From Stutzerimonas stutzeri (GTDB taxonomy: Bacteria > Pseudomonadota > Gammaproteobacteria > Pseudomonadales > Pseudomonadaceae): a stretch of 64,000 bases of DNA. Where the stretch lies: assembly GCF_002890915.1 (NCBI RefSeq), contig NZ_POUT01000007.1:1-64000 (forward strand). The letters are read 5' to 3'. A program made the position numbers and the translations under genes. Within the stretch, counting starts at the first letter, position 1. The number at the start of each line of letters is the position of its first letter. Below the pieces are notes generated by a model that saw only the letters and a program-made list of their open reading frames with translations, made no database searches and had not been told where the DNA came from. This document shows positions 30,650 through 40,042 of this stretch, piece by piece.

Positions 30650-31188
30650 GTGAGTTCGCGCAGAGCTTTATCGCGCATTTGCAGCGCCTGCAGGAGCGCG
30701 ACCGGGGCGCCATGGCCACCCTGCGTCGCAGCCTGAGCTTCGAGCCGGGTTGCTACCCGCCGGCCTACCCCCATGTGGAGCGCTTCGTCGCGACCGAGCG
30801 ACATGCCCAGGATGCCTCGCGGCTGGCGCTGTACCTGACTGCCGGCCTGTACGCCGCTCATCCTCACCACGGCGCGAGAAGCCTGGCCAGTAGCCTCGGC
30901 GAGTTGATGCGCAAGCGCGACAGCGCCAGCATCGAGCAACGTTTCATCGCTCTGCTCGGCGCCGATGCGGAAAACCTGGCGGTGTATCTGCGGCAGATCA
31001 TCAGCCTGCTGGCGGCCGATGATCGCCCACTGGACTACGGCGTGCTGCTGCGTGATCTGAGCGTCTGGCTCAATCCGCGTATCGATGCCGAACGCCGCGA
31101 TAACGTGCGCCAGCGCTGGGCACGGGACTTCTATCGCGCACTGGCGGCACCTGCCGCCGACATCCCCGAACAAGCTGCCAACGACTGA
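30646..31188 (+). CDS. cse2: Cascade small subunit Cse2 (CasB)
   Basis: A 180-residue all-helical protein of the Cse2 family; two copies line the Cascade belly and hold the displaced DNA strand. Typical features are LRRSLSFEPG near the start, YPHVERF, LYLTAGLYAAHP, and a basic C-terminal half. It overlaps cas8e by ATGA and precedes cas7 by 10 bases, so it is translated from the same message. Confidence 0.93.
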   Translation: MSEFAQSFIAHLQRLQERDRGAMATLRRSLSFEPGCYPPAYPHVERFVATERHAQDASRLALYLTAGLYAAHPHHGARSLASSLGELMRKRDSASIEQRFIALLGADAENLAVYLRQIISLLAADDRPLDYGVLLRDLSVWLNPRIDAERRDNVRQRWARDFYRALAAPAADIPEQAAND

Positions 31189-31198
31189 GAGGGACATC

Positions 31199-32341
31199 AT
31201 GAGTCTGTTCGTCGAGTTCCACCTGATCCAGAACTTCGCCCCATCCAACCTCAACCGTGACGACACCGGCGCACCCAAGGATGCCCTGTTCGGCGGTCAT
31301 CGCCGTGCGCGGGTCAGCAGCCAGTGCTTCAAGCGCGCCATCCGCCTGGCTGCCCAGGAGCATGAGCTGGTCGCTCCGGAGTTTCGCGGTGTGCGTACCA
31401 AGAAACTGAAGACACTGTTGCTGGAGCGCCTGGCCGGGCGTGACCCGCTCGAAGCCGAGGGCAAGATCGAAGTGGCGCTGGCTGCTGCCGGCCTCAAGCT
31501 CAAGGACGACGGCAAGACCGAATACCTGCTGTTTCTTGGCGAGGCAGAGATCGCCGGCTTCGCCACGCTGATCGAGCAACACTGGGACGAGCTGGCCGGT
31601 GCCCCGGTAGGCGGCGAAAAGAAGGGCAAGAAGGAAGCCAAGGCCAGCGCGCCGGCCGAGGTGGTGAAAAAGGCCAAGGCCCTGCTCGATGGCGGCAAGG
31701 CAGTGGATGTGGCCTTGTTCGGGCGCATGCTCGCCGATATGCCGGAGGTCAACCAGGACGCCGCCTGCCAGGTGGCCCATGCCATCAGCACGCACCGTGT
31801 GGAGCGCGAGTTCGACTACTTCACCGCCGTCGACGACAAGGGCGGGCCGGACGAAACCGGCGCCGGCATGATCGGCCAGGTGGAGTTCAATTCAGCGACG
31901 CTGTACCGCTATGCCGTGGTCGATGCCGGCAAGCTGCTCGGCAACCTACAGCAGGATCGCGAGCTGACCCTTTCCGCCCTGGAGGCCTTTACCCAGGCCA
32001 TGGTGCGCGCTATCCCGACGGGCAAGCAGAACACCTTCGCCGCGCACAACCTGCCGAGCTTCGTCGGCGTCTGCCTGCGCCATGCCGGCCCGCTGAACCT
32101 GGCCAACGCCTTCGAGAAGCCCATCGCCGCACATCACGATGCAGCGCTGAGCAGCCTGTCGGTCGGCGAACTGGCCAGGCACGAGGGCAAGCTGGCGGCG
32201 GTCTATGCCGATGCCAGTGACCAGTGGGCCTACCTCGATCTGAGCGAGGCCTGGCCGCAGCAGAAGGGGACTCAAGTGCATAACCTGGGCGAACTGGCGA
32301 GCTGGGTACGCATGCAGGTCGCTGCGCAACTGGAGGGCTGA
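31199..32341 (+). CDS. cas7e: Cascade backbone subunit Cas7e (Cse4/CasC)
   Basis: A 380-residue RRM-fold protein, six copies of which coat the crRNA guide. The start MSLFVEFHLIQNFAPSNLNR, then DDTGAPKDALFGGHRRARVS and SSQCFKRA, is almost diagnostic of Cas7e; the PTGKQNTFAAHN-like segment (IPTGKQNTFAAHN, about 275-287) is another family mark. An insertion rich in Lys/Ala (about 136-160) is longer than I recall for the E. coli protein. The ATG at 31199 follows GAGAGGGA. Confidence 0.95.
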   Translation: MSLFVEFHLIQNFAPSNLNRDDTGAPKDALFGGHRRARVSSQCFKRAIRLAAQEHELVAPEFRGVRTKKLKTLLLERLAGRDPLEAEGKIEVALAAAGLKLKDDGKTEYLLFLGEAEIAGFATLIEQHWDELAGAPVGGEKKGKKEAKASAPAEVVKKAKALLDGGKAVDVALFGRMLADMPEVNQDAACQVAHAISTHRVEREFDYFTAVDDKGGPDETGAGMIGQVEFNSATLYRYAVVDAGKLLGNLQQDRELTLSALEAFTQAMVRAIPTGKQNTFAAHNLPSFVGVCLRHAGPLNLANAFEKPIAAHHDAALSSLSVGELARHEGKLAAVYADASDQWAYLDLSEAWPQQKGTQVHNLGELASWVRMQVAAQLEG

Positions 32342-32343
32342 GC

Positions 32344-33006
32344 ATGGCCACCCTGTTGCTGCGCTTGCAGGGGCCGATGCAATCCTGGGGCACCACCAGC
32401 CGTTTCGATGAGCGCGACACCCAGCTGGAGCCTTCCAAGTCGGGTGTGCTCGGGCTGGTCTGTGCGGCGCTGGGTCGTGATCGGCATGAGCCCGTGGAGG
32501 ATCTGGCCGCCCTGCGCATGGGCGTACGTGTCGATCACGAAGGTGCGCCGATGCGCGACTACCAGACCGCTACCGGCGTGTTGATCGCCACCGGTAAGTC
32601 CGATTTGCGCCGCACCGTGGTCAGCCCGCGCTACTACTTGGCGGACGCGGCCTTTCTGGTCGGCCTGGAGGGCACGGATGACGCCCTGCTGGCGCGTATT
32701 TACGCCGCCTTGCGCGCCCCGCACTGGCCGCTGGCGCTGGGGCGCAAGAGCTTTGCACCGGGGCTGCCGGTCTGGCTGCCCGACGGCCTCTCATCCTTGT
32801 CGTTGGAAGAGGCGCTGGCTCAGTACCCTCGGCTCTCCGGCGCGCGCCGGGCTGTCTCGCAGTCGACTCTGCGCTGTCTGTTGGAGAACGACCAGGAAGG
32901 CGCCATCCGCCTCGATCAGCCCGTCGCACCTTTCGCCGAACGTCGCTTCGGCCCACGTTTCGTGAAATCGGGAGTGCTGCATGTACCTGACCAGACTGAC
33001 GCTTGA
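32344..33006 (+). CDS. cas5e: Cascade subunit Cas5e (CasD)
   Basis: A 220-residue RAMP protein that caps the 5' handle of the crRNA. The opening LLLRLQGPMQSWGTTSRFDERDT is the Cas5e signature. Only two bases separate it from cas7e. Its last 26 bases overlap the start of cas6e in another frame; this is common in compact I-E operons and is not a frameshift. Confidence 0.94.
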   Translation: MATLLLRLQGPMQSWGTTSRFDERDTQLEPSKSGVLGLVCAALGRDRHEPVEDLAALRMGVRVDHEGAPMRDYQTATGVLIATGKSDLRRTVVSPRYYLADAAFLVGLEGTDDALLARIYAALRAPHWPLALGRKSFAPGLPVWLPDGLSSLSLEEALAQYPRLSGARRAVSQSTLRCLLENDQEGAIRLDQPVAPFAERRFGPRFVKSGVLHVPDQTDA

Positions 33007-33595
33007 CCCGCGCAGCGCTCAGGCGCGGCGTGATTTGGCCGATGCCTACGAGATGCACCGCACCCTGGCACGTGTCTTCGTGACGGATGAGCACAGCGCT
33101 CCGGCTCGTTTTCTCTGGCGTTTGGAGGCCGGCAGCAGTGCCTGGGCGACGCCCGTCGTGCTGGTGCAGTCGACCCTGGCAGGCGATTGGTCCGCCTTGC
33201 AGGTGCTGCCCAACTACCTGCAGCGCGAGATCGAGAGCAAGCCACTCAAGTTTGAAACATGGGTCGAGGGCGGTGCGCGTTACCGCTTTCGCCTGCAGGC
33301 CAACCCGACCGTCACTCGCCAGGGCAAGCGCTACGGCCTGGCAGGTGAGCAGGAGCAACTGGCCTGGTTGAACCGGCAGGGTGAGCGGCATGGCTTTGGT
33401 ATCGAGGCCGCTCTGGTCACGGCCAGCGATGTGTTGGCAAGCCGCAAGGGCGACAGCTGCATCAGCCTGCAGCGGGTGTGTTTCGAGGGGCGTTTGCAAG
33501 TGCGCGAACTGACCGCGTTCAGCCGGGCGTTGTTGCAAGGCATTGGCCCTGGCAAGGCGTTCGGTTGCGGGCTGCTCAGCGTGGCGCGTGGCTGA
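32981..33595 (+). CDS. cas6e: crRNA-processing endoribonuclease Cas6e (CasE)
   Basis: A 204-residue double-RRM RNase that cuts the repeat hairpin to yield crRNAs with the 8-base 5' handle. The MYLTRLTLDPRS start, an early YEMHRTL segment with the expected catalytic histidine (about residue 26), and the glycine-rich GIGPGKAFGCGLL loop near the C-terminus are family marks. It overlaps cas5e by 26 bases. A KilA-N gene follows 26 bases later instead of cas1. Confidence 0.94.
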   Translation: MYLTRLTLDPRSAQARRDLADAYEMHRTLARVFVTDEHSAPARFLWRLEAGSSAWATPVVLVQSTLAGDWSALQVLPNYLQREIESKPLKFETWVEGGARYRFRLQANPTVTRQGKRYGLAGEQEQLAWLNRQGERHGFGIEAALVTASDVLASRKGDSCISLQRVCFEGRLQVRELTAFSRALLQGIGPGKAFGCGLLSVARG

Positions 33596-33621
33596 GTGTG
33601 GATTAGACCAAGGAGGGCGCC

Positions 33622-34437
33622 ATGAAAGCCAAACTGCAGGTACTGGAGCAGGACATCAATACCTACACCAGGGACGGTGTGGAGTACATTTGTATCACTG
33701 ACATCGCCCGCTACAAGAACCCGGATCGTACCGACGACCTGATCCGCAACTGGCTACGCAACCGCAACACCATTGACTTCCTGGGTATCTGGGAGCAGCT
33801 CAATAACCCGGATTTTAAATCCGTCGAATTCGACGGGTTTAGAAAGCAGGCCGGGCTTAACAGCTTTACCCTAACGCCCAAGCAGTGGATCGAGCGGACC
33901 GGCGCCATCGGCGTGATCTCCAAGGCCGGGCGTTATGGCGGCACCTTCGCCCAGAAGGATATTGCCTTCGAGTTCGCCAGCTGGATTTCGGTGGAGTTCA
34001 AGCTCTACCTGATCAAGGAGTTCCAGCGCCTCAAGGCACAGGAGTTCCAGCAGCTGGGCTGGGATATCCGGCGCAACCTGGCCAAGGTCAACTACCTGGT
34101 CCATACCGACGCCATTCGCGAAAACCTGATTCCCGATACCTTGAGCGCGCAGCAAATCGGCTTCGTCTATGCCAGCGAAGCCGACCTGTTGAACGTGGCA
34201 CTGTTCGGCGTCACCGCTCGGCAATGGCGCGATGCCAACCCAGAGCTGAAAGGCAATCTGCGCGACCATGCCAATGTGCATCAGCTGGTTTGCCTGGCCA
34301 ACCTGGAGTCGATGAATGCACATTTCATCGGCGAAGGGCTGCCCCAGCCCGAACGCCTGCAGAATGATTTGGCCATTCGGCAGATGCGCGTGCTGGTCGA
34401 GGCGACGCAGCAGCCGCTGCTCGATGGGGGCGTCTAA
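33622..34437 (+). CDS. KilA-N-domain DNA-binding protein inserted between cas6e and cas1
   Basis: A 271-residue cytoplasmic protein. The KilA-N domain (about 5-115; VEYICITDIARY, DLIRNWLRNRNTIDFLG, then WIERTGAIGV and GRYGGTFAQKDIAFEFASWIS) is a DNA-binding fold from phages, large DNA viruses and bacterial accessory loci. The C-terminal half (about 120-265; a helical YASEADLLNVALFGVTA segment, then RDHANVHQLVCLANLE) recurs in bacterial KilA-N proteins but has no known activity. A strong AAGGAGG sits before the ATG, and only two bases separate its stop from cas1, so it is part of the operon. The coding sequence has a locally lower GC stretch (about 33800-33870), consistent with transfer. Not a normal I-E gene. 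Confidence 0.88.
   Translation: MKAKLQVLEQDINTYTRDGVEYICITDIARYKNPDRTDDLIRNWLRNRNTIDFLGIWEQLNNPDFKSVEFDGFRKQAGLNSFTLTPKQWIERTGAIGVISKAGRYGGTFAQKDIAFEFASWISVEFKLYLIKEFQRLKAQEFQQLGWDIRRNLAKVNYLVHTDAIRENLIPDTLSAQQIGFVYASEADLLNVALFGVTARQWRDANPELKGNLRDHANVHQLVCLANLESMNAHFIGEGLPQPERLQNDLAIRQMRVLVEATQQPLLDGGV
33813..33844. promoter_or_regulatory. 32-bp palindrome inside the KilA-N gene
   Basis: A perfect 16-bp core CCGTCGAATTCGACGG (33821-33836) extends outward to 32 bp with only two mismatched pairs. It lies within the coding sequence (around the codons for PDFKSVEFDGFRK) in an AT-richer patch. It could be a binding site for a dimeric DNA-binding protein, perhaps the KilA-N product itself, or an RNA hairpin affecting downstream cas1-cas2 expression. 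No function is shown by the sequence. Confidence 0.6.
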
Positions 34438-34439
34438 AC

Positions 34440-35665
<1,226 letters not shown>

Positions 35666-35734
35666 CAAGGAAAAAAAGCTGGTAGATTTTTAGCGGCCGA
35701 TTTTTCCCTTGAAGATTAATTGGTTACGCTAAGT
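35666..35734 (+). promoter_or_regulatory. Leader of CRISPR array 2 with IHF-like site
   Basis: An AT-rich leader directly after cas2. It shares ordered blocks (GGTAGATTTTT, CGATTTTTCC, TTACGCTAAG) and the final junction with the leader of array 1, so both arrays should be served by the same adaptation machinery. The IHF-type site at 35714-35726 has two mismatches from WATCAANNNNTTR. No separate -35/-10 pair was clear. Confidence 0.7.
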
Positions 35735-38700
35735 GTGTTCCCCGCACCCGCGGGGATGAACCGCGGCTGGCCGTGCCCGTAGCGCCGGGCTCACCGTGTT
35801 CCCCGCACCCGCGGGGATGAACCGCATTTCAGCAAGGCCAAGGGCGGCGCACCGGTGTGTTCCCCGCACCCGCGGGGATGAACCGTATTACGGGCACGGC
35901 GACGGTCAGCCCCGGCAGTGTTCCCCGCACCCGCGGGGATGAACCGCTTCGACGACTTCGTCCAGGACGCGATCAGGCGTGTTCCCCGCACCCGCGGGGA
36001 TGAACCGCGCACCGCCAGCAACACCATGGGCGCCCGCTGGTGTTCCCCGCACCCGCGGGGATGAACCGGTGCCGTTCAGGCGCACCTGCGCCTGCAGGCG
36101 GTGTTCCCCGCACCCGCGGGGATGAACCGAACGTCACCGTGGACGCCGCGCTGCAACTGTCGTGTTCCCCGCACCCGCGGGGATGAACCGGTTTTACCGG
36201 GGTCCACGACAGCACCGCCGATGTGTTCCCCGCACCCGCGGGGATGAACCGCCAGGGAATCGGGCGGTTGAGAAACTGGCTGGGTGTTCCCCGCACCCGC
36301 GGGGATGAACCGCGGCTGCTGTTCTTCCTGGTGTCGGGCGTGATGTGTTCCCCGCACCCGCGGGGATGAACCGGCGACAGGGTAGGCAGGCGAAGGTTGG
36401 GCACGGTGTTCCCCGCACCCGCGGGGATGAACCGCCACTCGTCTACTTCTCGTAGGTCCTTCGCGTGTGTTCCCCGCACCCGCGGGGATGAACCGCCTCC
36501 TGATTGAGACCTTCGTACCAGTTCGGCGTGTTCCCCGCACCCGCGGGGATGAACCGGTCGTGATGGGTGGCTCGATCTATCGCATGGGGTGTTCCCCGCA
36601 CCCGCGGGGATGAACCGCGCGCCTCGGGGCTGGACTTGGCCTTCTCCAGGTGTTCCCCGCACCCGCGGGGATGAACCGTCCATGATCCAGCTCGAAACGG
36701 TGCGCGTCACGTGTTCCCCGCACCCGCGGGGATGAACCGCGTTCGGGTCGTCGCTATGGATCATGAGGTAGGTGTTCCCCGCACCCGCGGGGATGAACCG
36801 CACTTGGAGGAGAAGGGCACCTGCCAGTACCTGTGTTCCCCGCACCCGCGGGGATGAACCGCAGATCGCCCAGGCTTTGGGTGCACCACTGAAGTGTTCC
36901 CCGCACCCGCGGGGATGAACCGGCGGGCCGCGATGGACTTGCCGATGCATTGGGGTGTTCCCCGCACCCGCGGGGATGAACCGCGGCTTCAGGGCGCGGT
37001 CAATAGCGCCGATGGGTGTTCCCCGCACCCGCGGGGATGAACCGGAATCTGACGGGTCCCTACGCTCGTTATAGGAGTGTTCCCCGCACCCGCGGGGATG
37101 AACCGGCTGAGGTGGCCGGCGAGGCGCCGAACCTGCAGTGTTCCCCGCACCCGCGGGGATGAACCGCACCCGCTAATGCTTGGGTACGAAACGAAACTGT
37201 GTTCCCCGCACCCGCGGGGATGAACCGTCCCAGTCGCCAATGTCCGAGCCCACCTGCAGGTGTTCCCCGCACCCGCGGGGATGAACCCGGGCGGTTCATT
37301 CACCTGGACATGGCGCCGGCGTGTTCCCCGCACCCGCGGGGATGAACCGTGGCCGGCGCGCTGCTCGAGGAGTACAGCCCGGTGTTCCCCGCACCCGCGG
37401 GGATGAACCGTCACCCTCCACGATGGCCTTGGCCCGCGCGATGTGTTCCCCGCACCCGCGGGGATGAACCGTCACCCTCCACGATGGCCTTGGCCCGCGC
37501 GATGTGTTCCCCGCACCCGCGGGGATGAACCGCCAGCGTGTACAAGGTCGATCCAAGGGTCAGCGTGTTCCCCGCACCCGCGGGGATGAACCGTGCTCTG
37601 CGGCGAATGCTGGATTGAACTTGGCGTGTTCCCCGCACCCGCGGGGATGAACCGGACAGCCAGGCATGAGCGAGCAGGAGACGAGGGTGTTCCCCGCACC
37701 CGCGGGGATGAACCGCGCGAACTGAACCGGGTATGGGGCTGCCCGGTGTGTTCCCCGCACCCGCGGGGATGAACCGCCCGACTACCTCATCACCCTGGCG
37801 GCGGACTAGTGTTCCCCGCACCCGCGGGGATGAACCGTGGCCTGGTAACCCTGGCCGCCACCCTCGGTTGTGTTCCCCGCACCCGCGGGGATGAACCGGT
37901 GGCTTGCACCTCGGAGGTGTCGATCACAGCGTGTTCCCCGCACCCGCGGGGATGAACCGTGGGGCGGCAGGCTGAGGTCGGGCAGCAGGTCGTGTTCCCC
38001 GCACCCGCGGGGATGAACCGCATTGGCGCCTGAACGGGTTCGGTCGGGTTTGGTGTTCCCCGCACCCGCGGGGATGAACCGTATCGTGCGGCGCTTGTTG
38101 TCGGCGTAGGCGAGTGTTCCCCGCACCCGCGGGGATGAACCGTTCGCCCTGCGCAGTCGCGCCGCGAAGCGGATGTGTTCCCCGCACCCGCGGGGATGAA
38201 CCGGCGAGCCGTTCGGCGCCGGCCCGGTTGACGCCGTGTTCCCCGCACCCGCGGGGATGAACCGGACCCCGGCCCAGTGCCGCCGGGCTATGCAACCGTG
38301 TTCCCCGCACCCGCGGGGATGAACCGTCGGCGATATCCGTCACCCGCCAGCCCATCCAGTGTTCCCCGCACCCGCGGGGATGAACCGTTCGACGACGTCC
38401 GGCGCGATGTTGCCCTGCAGTGTTCCCCGCACCCGCGGGGATGAACCGCCAGGCGAGGCGCTGCATATCGGTGTCGACTTGTGTTCCCCGCACCCGCGGG
38501 GATGAACCGATTGCGCGGGATGGCTTCGCTGTGGTCAATCAGTGTTCCCCGCACCCGCGGGGATGAACCGTGGGCGCTGCTGACCAACAGCCAGGACCGC
38601 ACGTGTTCCCCGCACCCGCGGGGATGAACCGGTCGTCGCACCGAAGTAAGCCCCGAGCGGCGCGTGTTCCCCGCACCCGCGGGGATGAACCGACGGTCAA

Positions 38701-38936
38701 CCGAGCTCGGATTGCCCTGGACGAGTGTTCCCCGCACCCGCGGGGATGAACCGAAATCGACTTCGGCGACGCCGAGTCCGGCGAGGTGTTCCCCGCACCC
38801 GCGGGGATGAACCGCCGACGAACAGGCCCGCACTGAGGCCGAGGCTGTGTTCCCCGCACCCGCGGGGATGAACCGATGCTGGACGACAAGATCACGCTCG
38901 AGGGGATGTGTTCCCCGCACCCGCGGGGATGAACCG
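35735..38936 (+). CRISPR. CRISPR array 2, type I-E, 53 repeats / 52 spacers, leader at left
   Basis: Same 29-base repeat as array 1, here on the plus strand (starts GTGTTCCCCGCACCCGCGGG, ends GATGAACCG). Period is 61 with 32-base spacers, except one 33-base spacer (38265-38297). The spacers at 37411-37442 and 37472-37503 are identical, a duplicated repeat-spacer unit. The repeat at 37260-37288 ends in C instead of G. The last repeat is perfect, unlike array 1 where the distal repeat is decayed. Confidence 0.97.
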
Positions 38937-39009
38937 CGTTTCTCGAACGGAGCAGCGGCCATCTCGACTGAGATGATGAACGCTGCACTGAACTGACGTT
39001 CGCCCCCGG

Positions 39010-39963
39010 CTACTCGCCAAGAATGCCCGCGAGCAGCCGGCGATCGATATTGGCGCCGCTGAGGACCACCGCGATGCGCTCGCCCTGGTTGCGCTCGCGT
39101 TCCTGCATGGCGCCGGCCAGGGCGGCGGCGCCGGCGCCTTCGGCGGTGTTGTGGGTGTCTTCGTGGAGCGCCCTGATCGCTGCGCGGATGGCCGCGTCCT
39201 CGACGCGCAGGATGCGTGCCGCGCCCGTTCGTATGATGTCCAGCGCCTCGGGGGCCGGCATTCGGCAGGCCAGGCCGTCGGCGAAGGTCTCGGCTGTCTC
39301 GGTGCAGACGATGCGGCCCTGCTCGAAGCTCTGCGCGTAGGCATCCGCGGCGCTGGACACCACGCCGACGATTTCTGTCTCCAGGCCCAGCAGATCGCGG
39401 GTGCGGATCATGCCGCAGATGCCCGAGCCCATGCCGATGGGGACGTAGACCCGGCGCAGCGGCGGTGCGGCTTCGAGCAGTTCCAGCGCATAGGTGGCAA
39501 CGCCCTGGATCAGGTCCGGGTGCAGGGCGGGGACGAGGTGCCAGCCGCTCTGCGCGGCAAGCTGTGCCGCCCGCTCGCGGGCCGTATCGAAGTCACGGCC
39601 GAATTCGATGAGCTGTGCCCCGCAGGCACTCATCGCGGCGTTCTTTTCCGCCGAGTTGCCCTCCGGCACCAGTATCTTCAGCGGCACGCCGGCCTTCTGC
39701 GCCGCCATGGCCAGGCTGAGGCCGTGGTTGCCGCGGGTGGCACTGATCATGCCGCGCAGTTGCGGCTCGCGTTCGAGCAGGCGCTGGACGTAGAGCACGC
39801 CGCCGCGCACCTTGAAGGCGCCGGCGGGGGTGTGGTTCTCGTGCTTCACCCAGACCTCGCAGCCCAGTCGCCGGGCCAGCAGCGGCCAGCGATGCTGTGG
39901 GGTCGGCGGCACGCTCTGGGCGATCAGCCCGGCGGCCTGGCGCAGTGCGGTGAGATCGAACAT
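39010..39963 (-). CDS. PLP-dependent threonine/serine dehydratase-like enzyme
   Basis: A 317-residue fold-type II PLP enzyme. The lysine that binds PLP is Lys51 in AGAFKVRGG; the phosphate-binding loop is the GMGSGICG segment near 182-189, and SATRGNHGLSLA is the substrate-binding region. The family removes the hydroxyl and amino groups of threonine, serine or related amino acids; the exact substrate is unclear. No C-terminal ACT regulatory domain is present, so it is of the short type. ATG at 39963 follows GAGGAG. It is divergent from a MocR regulator that probably controls it. Confidence 0.85.
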   Translation of the reverse strand: MFDLTALRQAAGLIAQSVPPTPQHRWPLLARRLGCEVWVKHENHTPAGAFKVRGGVLYVQRLLEREPQLRGMISATRGNHGLSLAMAAQKAGVPLKILVPEGNSAEKNAAMSACGAQLIEFGRDFDTARERAAQLAAQSGWHLVPALHPDLIQGVATYALELLEAAPPLRRVYVPIGMGSGICGMIRTRDLLGLETEIVGVVSSAADAYAQSFEQGRIVCTETAETFADGLACRMPAPEALDIIRTGAARILRVEDAAIRAAIRALHEDTHNTAEGAGAAALAGAMQERERNQGERIAVVLSGANIDRRLLAGILGE

Positions 39964-39991
39964 GGGCGGCTCCTCGGCGGGTTTGACGAAG

Positions 39992-40036
39992 ATCCTAGAG
40001 CCGCGCATTGTATGGGTAAATCTTTATATTGCATGG
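39992..40036. promoter_or_regulatory. Divergent promoter region with direct repeats (MocR operator candidate)
   Basis: Two direct repeats, ATTGTATGG (40007-40015) and ATTGCATGG (40028-40036), are 21 bases apart, two helical turns. On the minus strand TTTACC (40015-40020), a 17-base spacer and TAGGAT (39992-39997) form a possible dehydratase promoter with the first repeat inside the spacer. On the plus strand TATATT (40025-40030) could be the -10 of the MocR gene. Direct repeats are the usual target of MocR-type regulators. Confidence 0.5.
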
Positions 40037-40042
40037 CAGGCA

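Noticed and set aside
32981..33006. Possible frameshift where cas5e and cas6e overlap by 26 bases
   Set aside because: Both proteins have complete family N- and C-termini, and such overlap is usual in compact I-E operons.
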